Assembly: GCA_964471535.1 (NCBI GenBank)
Contig: CAYYHA010000063.1
Span: forward strand, 1-18,603
Direction: 5' to 3'
DNA from: CAYYHA01 sp964471535
GTDB taxonomy: Bacteria > Myxococcota > Myxococcia > SLRQ01
Length of the DNA: 18,603 bases
The notes beneath the pieces were generated by a model. That model saw nothing but the letters and a program-made list of their open reading frames with translations, made no database searches and was not told the origin of the DNA. Shown in pieces: positions 8,291 through 14,664 of the stretch (positions are counted from its first letter, which is position 1; every line of letters begins with the position of its first letter). Position numbers and translations under genes: made by a program.

Positions 8291-9768
8291 GGCGCTCTCT
8301 GCCAGGCCGGGCGCTGCCGGCCGTGCGGCCGGCCGGCGTGCTGCTCCTCGCTGCGCTCGGGCTCGCCGCCCGGGCCGGACCGGCGCCTGCGGCCTCCGCC
8401 CGGGTGGGCGCTTCGGTCGAGGTGAAGCGGCGGACGCCCGAGCGTTGGGGCAGGCTCGACTTCGATCCCAGCCGCTTCTTCGAGCCCGAGGAGATGGCCG
8501 CCTGGTCGCGCTTTCGAAACCTCAACCGGGCGCTCTCGCTCGTTGGACTCGGGGTCCTCTTCTTCCTCTACCTGGTCCTGCTCCGCACACGCCTCTCCGA
8601 CTGGCTCCTCGCCCGGGCGCAGGCCGCTGCACGCAGGCTGGGAAGCATCGTACCGGACGGGAGTGCCCTGTCTCGAAGCAGCCGCTTCCTTGCCCGGGCC
8701 TTCGGTGAGGATTGGGCGGAAGCGCTCCTCTACACCCTCTTCTTGATGCTGTTCCTCGACCTCGCATTCCTGCCCCTCGATGTCACGGCAGAACTGGTCG
8801 CGCAGGCTGAAGGGCTCTCCAACTACACCGCGCTCACCTGGCTCGCCGACCTTGGGAAAAGCCTTCTCCTTGCTGCGTTCGGCTACACCAGCCTCGTCTT
8901 CGGGCTCTTCGGTCTCGTCCGCCGCTTTCCCCGCCGCTGGTGGTGGATCCTCGGGGGGCCGGCGGCGCTGCTCCTCGTCGCCTATGGCGTCGTCTCCCCG
9001 TATCGCGCACGCCTCTACTACGATTTCGAACCGCTGCCCGACACGTCGTTGAAGCGTCGCATCGAGGCGATGGCCGAGCGCGAAGGCGTGCCGCTGCACG
9101 CCGTGAAGGTGAGACGGGAGAGCCGCACCTCCAAGGTCCTCAACGCCTACATCGCCGGGGTTGGCGCCGGACGTGAGCTGGTCCTCTACGACACCCTCCT
9201 CGAGGCCCTCGACGAGGATCAGATCCTCGCGGCGGTCGCCCATGAGCTGGCGCACGAGCGGCAGCACGACGTGGTCCGCGACGCCCTCCTCTCGGCCGGC
9301 GGCCTCCTGCTCCTCCTCTTCCTCGTGGCGACGGTGCTACGGCGCTTTGGCCGGGGCTTCGGCCATGCAGGGCCGGGAGACGTGCGGAACCTTCCGCTGA
9401 TGCTCCTGACCTTGAGCCTCGCATTTACCGTCGCGCGCCCGGTGGTCAACGCGCACAGCCGCGCCCGGGAACTCGAGGCCGACCGCATCGCGCTCACGAT
9501 GACCGGCGATCCAGAGGCCTTCGTCTCCCTGCAGGTGGCGTTGGCCCGCCGGAACAAGGCGGACGTGGTGAAGCCCTGGTGGGTGGAGTGGTGGTTCTCC
9601 ACGCATCCGTCGGTCTACGAGCGCATCGGCACCGCGCTGTGGTACGAGGCGTGGCTGCGCGAGCGGGGGTATCCGGTCCCCGCGCCGGCGCCGGGCCGAA
9701 CTCGCGCCGGGGATCAAACCGGCGGAAGCGCCGCCGGCGGGACGACGCCCCCTCCGTCGAAGAGGTAG
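8287..9768 (+). CDS. M48-family (Ste24-like) membrane zinc metalloprotease
   Basis: A 493-residue membrane protease with the Ste24/CAAX-type layout. It has a hydrophobic N-terminal segment (about 14-37), then membrane helices near 82-99, 146-164, 192-210 and 218-236, then the peptidase domain. Zinc ligands are H319 and H323 in HELAH, with E395 in ELEAD as third ligand; E320 is the catalytic base. Family blocks SKVLNAYIAGVGAGRELVLYD (283-302, slightly gapped to consensus) and THPSVYERIG support the assignment. Two further hydrophobic segments lie between the zinc motifs. Homologues remove damaged membrane proteins (HtpX-like) or cleave isoprenylated peptides (Ste24). Here quality control or substrate maturation for the operon is the likelier role. 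GTG 8287 overlaps the upstream TGA. The 3' end overlaps the convergent ATPase gene by 55 bp. Confidence 0.93.
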   Translation: MRRSLPGRALPAVRPAGVLLLAALGLAARAGPAPAASARVGASVEVKRRTPERWGRLDFDPSRFFEPEEMAAWSRFRNLNRALSLVGLGVLFFLYLVLLRTRLSDWLLARAQAAARRLGSIVPDGSALSRSSRFLARAFGEDWAEALLYTLFLMLFLDLAFLPLDVTAELVAQAEGLSNYTALTWLADLGKSLLLAAFGYTSLVFGLFGLVRRFPRRWWWILGGPAALLLVAYGVVSPYRARLYYDFEPLPDTSLKRRIEAMAEREGVPLHAVKVRRESRTSKVLNAYIAGVGAGRELVLYDTLLEALDEDQILAAVAHELAHERQHDVVRDALLSAGGLLLLLFLVATVLRRFGRGFGHAGPGDVRNLPLMLLTLSLAFTVARPVVNAHSRARELEADRIALTMTGDPEAFVSLQVALARRNKADVVKPWWVEWWFSTHPSVYERIGTALWYEAWLRERGYPVPAPAPGRTRAGDQTGGSAAGGTTPPPSKR

Positions 9769-10874
9769 GCGCCAAGGGCGTCGAGCCCCTCGAGGTCGTG
9801 GATGTCGGCACCGAAGCTCGGCGCGCAGCGGATGGGAATCGCCTCCTCCAGCCAGCTCCGGAGCGCCATCACCTGCCGGCGGTCCGCCGCGGCGAGGGCA
9901 CGCTGCTCCTCCAGCGTCAAGGCGAGCCGCTCTGCCAGGGAGGGCTCGAAGTAGCGCCGGAGAGCCGCCGCGGTGAGCTGCTCCTCCCCGACTGCAGCAT
10001 CCCAGTCGGGGTGGATCCGGTTGACCACCACCGCGCCGACGGGGATCTCGTACTGGCGCAGCACGCTCAAGAAGTAGCGGGCCTCGTCCATCGGAAGCGC
10101 CGCCGGAGCGGTGACGAGGACGAAGCGCGTCTCGTCGCTCGTCAAGAGCGCCTTCACGGTGCTCGCTCGTTCCTTGAAGGTGTCGTACATCCCTCGCATG
10201 GAAAGAAGGAACTCGGCGAGCGCCTGCAGCGTCTCGATTCCGGTGAACTTGGAGAGCTGCCGCACCAGGTAGCCACTTCCGAAGCCCAATGCGCGCATGC
10301 CGATCTTGCCCGCCGCCAGTGCCGGCGTCGCGAGCCAGCGCAGGGAATCGTTTCCGAAGACGTCGATGAGCTTGTTCGGGGCCTCGAGGAAATCCAGGGC
10401 GTGGGCGGTCGGGGGCGTATCCAGGATGACCAGGTCGAAGCCGCCGCGCTCGTGCAGCTCCGCCAGCTTCTCCATCGCCATGTACTCCTGCGAGCCCGCA
10501 AGGACGGTGGAGAAGGTCTGGTAGAAGCGGTTGCGGAAGATCTTCTCCGCTTGCTCCCGGCTGGGGGCGCTGCGGCTGATGAGCTCGTCGCTGGTCCGTT
10601 TGACATCGAGCATCATCGCCCACAGCTCGCCCTTCACCTCGAGGCCGGCGCGCCGGAAGCGGTCGTCGCCGATGCGCGTCTCTACGTTTCCGAGACTCTC
10701 CAGCCCCAGGCTGTTGGCGAGCCGGCGCGCTGGGTCGATGGTCACCACGAGGGCCTTCAGGCCCATGCGCGCCGCACGGACTCCGATGCTCGCCGCGACG
10801 GTCGTCTTGCCGACGCCGCCGCTGCCCACGCACACCACGATGCGTCGCTCGAAGATGCGCGCCAGCGTGCTCAC
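9714..10874 (-). CDS. ArsA/Get3-family ATPase, second member of a pair (signature lysine replaced)
   Basis: A 386-residue ArsA-like P-loop ATPase. Walker A is GSGGVGKTT at residues 17-25, the switch I region reads VVTIDPARRLANSLG (43-57), and the Walker B/switch II region is LVILDTPPTAHALDFL with D152. ArsA, Get3 and ParA normally have a signature lysine at the second P-loop position (GKGGxGK), which contacts the partner subunit's ATP; here it is Ser18. GTG 10874 overlaps the upstream stop as GTGA, so both subunits are coupled. The layout resembles the Rv3679/Rv3680 ATPase pair of mycobacteria, where one member also has GSGGVGKTT. There is no arsenite-resistance gene nearby, so an arsenic pump is unlikely. 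Its 3' end overlaps the convergent M48 gene. Confidence 0.92.
   Translation of the reverse strand: MSTLARIFERRIVVCVGSGGVGKTTVAASIGVRAARMGLKALVVTIDPARRLANSLGLESLGNVETRIGDDRFRRAGLEVKGELWAMMLDVKRTSDELISRSAPSREQAEKIFRNRFYQTFSTVLAGSQEYMAMEKLAELHERGGFDLVILDTPPTAHALDFLEAPNKLIDVFGNDSLRWLATPALAAGKIGMRALGFGSGYLVRQLSKFTGIETLQALAEFLLSMRGMYDTFKERASTVKALLTSDETRFVLVTAPAALPMDEARYFLSVLRQYEIPVGAVVVNRIHPDWDAAVGEEQLTAAALRRYFEPSLAERLALTLEEQRALAAADRRQVMALRSWLEEAIPIRCAPSFGADIHDLEGLDALGAYLFDGGGVVPPAALPPV
9719..9737. terminator. Hairpin inside the convergent gene overlap, possible bidirectional terminator
   Basis: CCGGCGG and CCGCCGG flank a 5-nt loop, a perfect 7-bp GC stem. It sits within the last codons of both the M48 gene (plus) and the ATPase gene (minus). 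On the minus strand the stem is followed by a TTT-containing stretch and the TGA stop. There is no long U-tract, so this is only a possible terminator. Confidence 0.35.
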
Positions 10875-11839
10875 ACCCCTGTCCCCAGCTGCGCGGTCTC
10901 CAGCTGTGCGTCGATGGCGGCGGAGAGCTGCTCCACCTCCTTGCGGCCCCACTCCGGCGTGTAGATCCGCGGCAGGATCACCTGCGGCATCCTGGGAATC
11001 TCCACCTCCAGCTTGCGGCGGTAGTAGGCACTCATCTCGGCGCGGTCGGCCTGGTGCGCGCCCGAGGCGCCCGCGGCCGTCTCGGGAGAGAGTTCACCCT
11101 CGGCGAGGCGCTGGCGCAGCGCCCGTAGCCGAGGCACCTCGTCTTCCGCGAAGCGCCGGGCGACGAAGGCGTTGAGGAAGAGCGCCCCCAGGGGAATGCC
11201 CAGGCTGTCGCGGACCTGTGCCTCGAGTTCCAAGGTCTCGTTCACCGGCATCTCTTCGAGGAGGGTGACGATCTGCAGGCTGGTCACCGTCGCATCGGTG
11301 AGCGTCTGGTTCATGCGCTCGGCTTCGTCGCGCATGGGGCCGGGCGGAATGGTGCGAAGGAGTACCTGGGGCACGCGCAGAAAGGTGATGCCGTGACCAG
11401 TGGCCGGTGCATCCATGATCACCAGGTCCCACCGCGGGCGCTCCCCGTCCATGGCCTCGACCTCGAACCAGACCTTCCCCAGGAGCACGGTCTCGGCGAG
11501 GGAGGGAATGAGGCGGAGGAAGGCCTTGACGAAGCGGTTCTCGAAGACGGCGTTGTAGATCGTCTCGAACTTCAGCTTCATCAGCGCGTACTCGCGCATC
11601 GCGTCGGCCGGTCGCACGTCGATGGCGAAGAGTCCCGGTTCGAGCTCCTTGATCTCTGGGCCCGCAGGCGCATGTCCGAGCAGCGGGGCGACGCGTTCCT
11701 TCGCGTTGATCTCGCAAACCAGGACCTTTTTGCCCCGCCGCGCCGCGCACAGGGCCAGTGCCGCCGACACGGTGCTCTTTCCCACCCCACCCTTCCCGGT
11801 GACGATGAGCAGGCGCTTGTCGAAGAGGGTGAGGGCCAC
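10871..11839 (-). CDS. ArsA/Get3-family ATPase, first member of a pair (signature lysine present)
   Basis: A 322-residue ArsA-like ATPase. It has the deviant Walker A GKGGVGKST at 15-22 with signature lysine K16, then a switch I-like VLVCEINAKERVAPLLG stretch (39-55). Switch II/Walker B is LVIMDAPATGHG with D143. A Met-rich helical region (RDEAERMNQTLTD) follows, where Get3 and ArsA have their substrate-binding subdomain. No CxxC zinc motif of eukaryotic Get3 is visible. The GTG at 11839 was chosen because it places the P-loop about 15 residues from the start, as in relatives, and no ATG is available in frame. The open frame continues 91 codons upstream into the lipoprotein gene and is probably not translated there. 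It likely forms a heterodimer with the ATPase encoded immediately downstream. Confidence 0.92.
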   Translation of the reverse strand: MALTLFDKRLLIVTGKGGVGKSTVSAALALCAARRGKKVLVCEINAKERVAPLLGHAPAGPEIKELEPGLFAIDVRPADAMREYALMKLKFETIYNAVFENRFVKAFLRLIPSLAETVLLGKVWFEVEAMDGERPRWDLVIMDAPATGHGITFLRVPQVLLRTIPPGPMRDEAERMNQTLTDATVTSLQIVTLLEEMPVNETLELEAQVRDSLGIPLGALFLNAFVARRFAEDEVPRLRALRQRLAEGELSPETAAGASGAHQADRAEMSAYYRRKLEVEIPRMPQVILPRIYTPEWGRKEVEQLSAAIDAQLETAQLGTGV

Positions 11840-11937
11840 GGGCCATCCGTAGCGGACCGGTGGCCTGCGGGTCAACGGACGCTCGACGTGCCTACGGGCG
11901 CCGCCGCATGCCGCCGGCGTCCTGCGCAGAGTCCGCT

Positions 11938-12822
11938 CTAGCGCTGCAAGGTTCGGACGCCCGGTTCCGCGTCGGGCCCCACCTCCTTCAACGAGAGGCG
12001 GTTGGCCGTGGCGCAGTAGCCGTAGATCGAACCGTCGCCCAAGGTGAGCGTCGTGCCAGAGGTCTGGTAGGTATCGGAGCCTCCGCCGCTCATCGTGATG
12101 GGCAGCTCGCACACACAGCTACCGCCAGGCGGCTCCCTGCAGGTGATCGCGGGATAGACGAGGGCCAGCAGCTGTTGCAACCCCGCGCACTGCTGCGGCC
12201 AGCAGCTCATAGGCACCTCGATCTGGAGTCGGGCGCGCAGCTCGTAGGTGTCGACCACGGCGCCCGCCTCGGCGGCGAGGCACCCCTGAACCGAGCCGTC
12301 TTGGAGGGTGATCACCAGGTCCGGGCAGTCGAGGCCGGAGAAGAGCTCCTTGGGGGTGAAGCACACGTCGGCGTAGGTCCACACCCCCTCGAAGGCTCCC
12401 CCACAGGCGCTGAAGGGACAGGACGGTTCGAGGCGTACCGTTCCCGTGGGCAGCGGGCTGGGACATCGGTCGATGGGACCGCCGCCGCCGTCGGGAGAGC
12501 CGGCATCCGCCGGGCCGCCGTCGGCCGGTCCGCCATCGATGGGACCGGCATCGCCGGTGCCACCATCCGTCCCGCCCCCATCGGTGCGGCCGCCGTCCGA
12601 GGACCCGGCATCGAGCCGGCCCGCATCCGCCGAGCCCGCGTCCGGTGCCCCGCCATCCACGACGCCGGCATCCGCGGCGCTCCCGTCTCGTCCCCCGCCA
12701 TCGGGCGCAACCTCGTCACTGAGGATGCCGCACCCAGCGAGGAAGAGGGCGAGGGCGGTCATCACCCCAAGGCCAAGGCCAACAAAGCCACCGAGGCGTA
12801 CGCCTCGCAGGGTCGCTCCCAT
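11938..12822 (-). CDS. Lipoprotein with 15 pentapeptide Asp-Gly repeats and a cysteine-rich domain
   Basis: A 294-residue lipoprotein. The signal peptide ends in LFLAGC with lipidated C31. Residues 41-115 are 15 uninterrupted pentapeptides of the form D-(A/G)-(G/S)-x-x, with aspartate at every fifth position. The C-terminal domain (about 116-294) contains 12 cysteines (120, 135, 140, 154, 166, 181, 207, 212, 228, 236, 238, 270), an even number that suggests disulfides in the periplasm or at the surface. It also carries FEGVWTYADVC and TYQTSGTTLTLGDGSIYGYC, a beta-rich pattern of the sort seen in myxobacterial surface lipoproteins. ATG 12822 has GGGAGG 6 nt upstream. It is transcribed from its own promoter, and its stop is 98 bp before the ATPase pair, which may have a separate start. 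Function unknown. Confidence 0.88.
   Translation of the reverse strand: MGATLRGVRLGGFVGLGLGVMTALALFLAGCGILSDEVAPDGGGRDGSAADAGVVDGGAPDAGSADAGRLDAGSSDGGRTDGGGTDGGTGDAGPIDGGPADGGPADAGSPDGGGGPIDRCPSPLPTGTVRLEPSCPFSACGGAFEGVWTYADVCFTPKELFSGLDCPDLVITLQDGSVQGCLAAEAGAVVDTYELRARLQIEVPMSCWPQQCAGLQQLLALVYPAITCREPPGGSCVCELPITMSGGGSDTYQTSGTTLTLGDGSIYGYCATANRLSLKEVGPDAEPGVRTLQR
12478..12702 (-). repeat. Coding 15-bp tandem repeat array, 15 units
   Basis: Fifteen consecutive 15-bp units encode D-(A/G)-(G/S)-x-x pentapeptides without a phase break. The first two codons of each unit are nearly constant (on the plus strand GCC or GGC-type plus GTC/ATC), while the last two vary. Gain or loss of a unit would keep the frame and change the length of the linker between the lipid anchor and the cysteine-rich domain. 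Confidence 0.85.
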
Positions 12823-12861
12823 GATCACCCTCCCGTCGTGATGCGCACCGGCGCAGGTCCG

Positions 12862-12891
12862 ATCGTAGCGCCCGGCGATGCGACTTCGCAA
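12862..12891 (-). promoter_or_regulatory. Candidate sigma-70-type promoter of the repeat lipoprotein gene
   Basis: On the minus strand TTGCGA (-35, 12886-12891) and TACGAT (-10, 12862-12867) are separated by 18 bp, each matching four of six consensus bases. The start would lie about 30-35 nt before the ATG at 12822, and the leader holds a good GGGAGG ribosome binding site. Confidence 0.4.
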
Positions 12892-12895
12892 GCAC

Positions 12896-12912
12896 GGCCC
12901 CTCCGGGGGGCC
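12896..12912. repeat. GC-rich inverted repeat in divergent intergenic region (first of two)
   Basis: GGCCCC and GGGGCC flank 5 nt. It lies just upstream of the candidate lipoprotein promoter and in the 181-bp gap before the 63-residue gene. There is no U-tract on either strand, so a terminator role is not supported. Confidence 0.3.
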
Positions 12913-12915
12913 GCT

Positions 12916-12930
12916 GCCGCCGGAGGCGGC
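12916..12930. repeat. GC-rich inverted repeat in divergent intergenic region (second of two)
   Basis: GCCGCC and GGCGGC flank a 3-nt loop. It starts three bases after the preceding inverted repeat. The tandem arrangement in a divergent promoter region could mark a regulator site or an RNA structure, or may be chance in GC-rich DNA. Confidence 0.3.
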
Positions 12931-13003
12931 GGGCTGCACCGCCCTCTCGTACCGAGCCATCGGACGCTTGACGCATGCGCAGCCCCGTAGGATAGGAGCC
13001 CCG

Positions 13004-13195
13004 ATGGGAAGCAGCCTGAAGTCCGTGCAAGCTCAGCTCGAAGGTGCTGCCCGCTTTCTCCTCTCGGCGCTGAACCTGCCGACGCGGGACGACTTCGCGC
13101 GCCTCGAGCGCTCCCTCGACGAACTCGAGCGCGTGGTCGAGGAGATGGAGGCGAAGCTCGAGCAGACGGAGGCCGCGGCGGGCGGCGGATCCTGA
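13004..13195 (+). CDS. 63-residue amphipathic/coiled-coil protein, possible ParA partner or phasin-like adaptor
   Basis: A small protein with two visible parts. An amphipathic helix (about 4-24, LKSVQAQLEGAARFLLSALN) leads into LPTRDDFARLERSLDELERV and a short coiled coil with leucine/valine/methionine heptads (about 29-57). The NLPTRxDxxxLxxxLDELE pattern resembles the helix start and coiled-coil end seen in phasin-type proteins. That is similarity of pattern, not a confirmed family match. AGGAG at 12994-12998 precedes ATG 13004. The stop is only 4 nt before the ParA gene, so the two are surely co-transcribed and probably work together. ParA ATPases are normally stimulated by the N-terminal part of a small co-encoded partner. 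No helix-turn-helix or ParB domain is present. Confidence 0.75.
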   Translation: MGSSLKSVQAQLEGAARFLLSALNLPTRDDFARLERSLDELERVVEEMEAKLEQTEAAAGGGS

Positions 13196-13199
13196 AGCG

Positions 13200-13967
13200 A
13201 TGGCAGCGCGCCGGATCGCCTTCGTGAACGAGAAGGGGGGGACCTGCAAGACCACGCTCGCCGTGCATACGGCGGCGTGGCTGGCGGGGGAGGGCGCCCG
13301 GGTGCTCCTGGCCGATCTCGATACCCAGGGCCATGCGGGCAAGTCGCTGGGCATCGACGTGCGGCTGCTCGAAGGGACGGTCGCCGATGCGCTGCTCGAG
13401 CCGAAGACGAATCCGCGGCGCTACCTGCGGGCGACGGCCATCCGTGGCCTCGATCTCCTGCCCGCGAACAAGCGCATGGGCGAGATCCCGGAGCGGCTCG
13501 CGTCGGCCCCCGACCGCCACCGTCGTCTACGACAGGTCATCGATGCGCTCGAGCGGGAGCAGCACTACGACTATGTCGTCTTCGATGCGCCGCCCTCGCT
13601 GGGCCTCGTCACCCACAACATCATGGTGGCGACCGACGAGATCGTCGTGCCCGTGGCGCTGACCTACTTCGCCCTCGATGGCTGCGCCGAGGTGGTGCAG
13701 ACGGCGGAGCAGATTCGCGTCGAGCACGGCCATCCGACGCTCGAGGTGAGCGCCGTCGTTCCCACCCTCGTGCGCAACACCCGCCTCGCTCGCGAGGTGC
13801 TCGAGAAGCTCGAGGAGCACTTCGCCGGCCGCGTCACCCCGGCGTTGGGCTTCAACGTGAAGATCGACGAGGCCCAGAGCCACGGCCAGACCATTTGGGA
13901 GTATGCGCCCTGGTCACGTGGCGCGCACATGCTCGAGGAGATCGCCCGGGCGATTCGCGACCGCTGA
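13200..13967 (+). CDS. ParA/MinD-type ATPase with cysteine-containing P-loop
   Basis: A 255-residue cytoplasmic ParA-family ATPase. The deviant Walker A reads NEKGGTCKTT (residues 10-19): signature lysine K12 and catalytic K17 are present, but the glycine before K17 in KGGxGK is Cys16. Walker A' is LLADLDTQGHAGKSLG, and Walker B is YDYVVFDAPPSLGLVT. The C-terminal part contains PTLVRNTRLAREVLEKL and ends with a helix EIARAIRDR. It lacks the long N-terminal DNA-binding extension of plasmid type Ia ParA. No parB gene or parS-like site (the GTTTCACGTGAAAC type) is visible in the window, so it is probably an orphan positioning ATPase rather than the chromosome-segregation ParA. It is preceded by the 63-residue gene 4 nt upstream. 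Confidence 0.93.
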   Translation: MAARRIAFVNEKGGTCKTTLAVHTAAWLAGEGARVLLADLDTQGHAGKSLGIDVRLLEGTVADALLEPKTNPRRYLRATAIRGLDLLPANKRMGEIPERLASAPDRHRRLRQVIDALEREQHYDYVVFDAPPSLGLVTHNIMVATDEIVVPVALTYFALDGCAEVVQTAEQIRVEHGHPTLEVSAVVPTLVRNTRLAREVLEKLEEHFAGRVTPALGFNVKIDEAQSHGQTIWEYAPWSRGAHMLEEIARAIRDR

Positions 13968-14003
13968 GGTCACGGGCAGCTCGCGGCCCGCCACGGCGCG
14001 ATC

Positions 14004-14019
14004 CCGCGGCTTCCCGCGG
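14004..14019. terminator. Perfect hairpin between convergent ParA and PHA-regulator genes
   Basis: CCGCGG occurs twice around a CTTC loop, giving a perfect 6-bp GC stem directly abutting the stop codon of the minus-strand gene and 36 nt after the ParA stop. No U-tract follows on either strand. It may aid transcription termination in both directions, but support is limited to position and symmetry. Confidence 0.35.
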
Positions 14020-14655
14020 TCAAGGCGCTTCGGGATCGTCTCCCGGTGTCGCCTCGTCTTGTCCCGTCGAGTCGCCTTCTTTGCCGTGTTCTCGGTCCTT
14101 GCGCTCGAGCTTGCGGCGCAGTTCCTCGACCCGATGCTTCAGGCTGCTCACCTCGGCCTGCAGATCGGGAAAGCGTGCCCCGAGCCCCTTCTGCCACTCC
14201 TCGATCTGCTGCTTCAGGCTGGTGAGCAGCTCCATGCCGCCCTTCTCTCCCTCTCCCGAGCGGAGTCGCAGGATCCCGGGCAGCTGCTCGGCGCCCTCGC
14301 GCACCTTCGCCACCCGCGGCTGAATCTCCGTGGCGAAGAAGTCCTGCAGACTGTCGCCGCCGTGGCGAACGATGTCGCGCAGGAGAGAGAGGGGCATGCG
14401 CGTCTCCTTCTTCTCCTGTTCGAAGATGATCTGCGCGAAGGTGACCGAGGTGAGGTCCTCCTTCGTCCGGTTGTCGATGACCCGCACCTCTTCGCCGTTT
14501 CGGATCATCTCGGCGATTTCGTCGAGGGTGACGTAGCGACTCTCGACGGTGTCGTAGAGCTTCCGGTTCGTGTACCGCTTGATCACCTTCACCCGGGAGC
14601 CGCCGCTCGCGGCCTCGGATTGGCTTCCTTCGTCCTCGTGCTTCGCGTTCACCAT
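14020..14655 (-). CDS. PHA accumulation regulator DNA-binding-domain protein (PhaR-like)
   Basis: A 211-residue protein. Residues 22-82 match the N-terminal polyhydroxyalkanoate accumulation-regulator domain: VKVIKRYTNRKLYDTVESRY, VTLDEIAEMIRNGEEVRVID, NRTKEDLTSVTFAQIIFEQE. Its DNA-binding role is known from PhaR of PHA-storing bacteria, which represses phasin and PHA genes and also binds granules. The second half is helical: RMPLSLLRDIVRHGGDSLQDFF, then a coiled coil (about 140-190) and an acidic tail. This C-terminal part differs from classical PhaR. In Deltaproteobacteria such proteins occur without obvious PHA synthase genes nearby, and none is in this window. The ATG is at 14655, 9 nt after the stop of the upstream 151-residue gene, so they form an operon. 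Confidence 0.88.
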   Translation of the reverse strand: MVNAKHEDEGSQSEAASGGSRVKVIKRYTNRKLYDTVESRYVTLDEIAEMIRNGEEVRVIDNRTKEDLTSVTFAQIIFEQEKKETRMPLSLLRDIVRHGGDSLQDFFATEIQPRVAKVREGAEQLPGILRLRSGEGEKGGMELLTSLKQQIEEWQKGLGARFPDLQAEVSSLKHRVEELRRKLERKDREHGKEGDSTGQDEATPGDDPEAP

Positions 14656-14664
14656 CGTCCCGCG

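Noticed and set aside
9714..11839. Arsenite-transport operon.
   Set aside because: The two ArsA-like ATPases lack a neighbouring arsB, arsC, arsD or arsR gene, and the arsenite-binding cysteines of ArsA are not evident.
11840..11937. A -35/-10 pair (TTGACC, 18 bp, TACGGA on the minus strand) upstream of the first ATPase gene.
   Set aside because: The -10 element matches poorly and would put the transcription start almost on the GTG. It is possible but not strong enough to list.
12478..12715. Short regularly spaced repeats that might suggest a CRISPR array.
   Set aside because: The period is 15 bp with no unique spacers, and the units translate in frame as Asp-Gly pentapeptides inside a lipoprotein gene.
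13235..13241. A run of seven G bases in the ParA P-loop as a possible frameshift or phase-variation tract.
   Set aside because: The reading frame and ParA motifs are continuous across it, and the run is short. It is kept only as a place to check reads.
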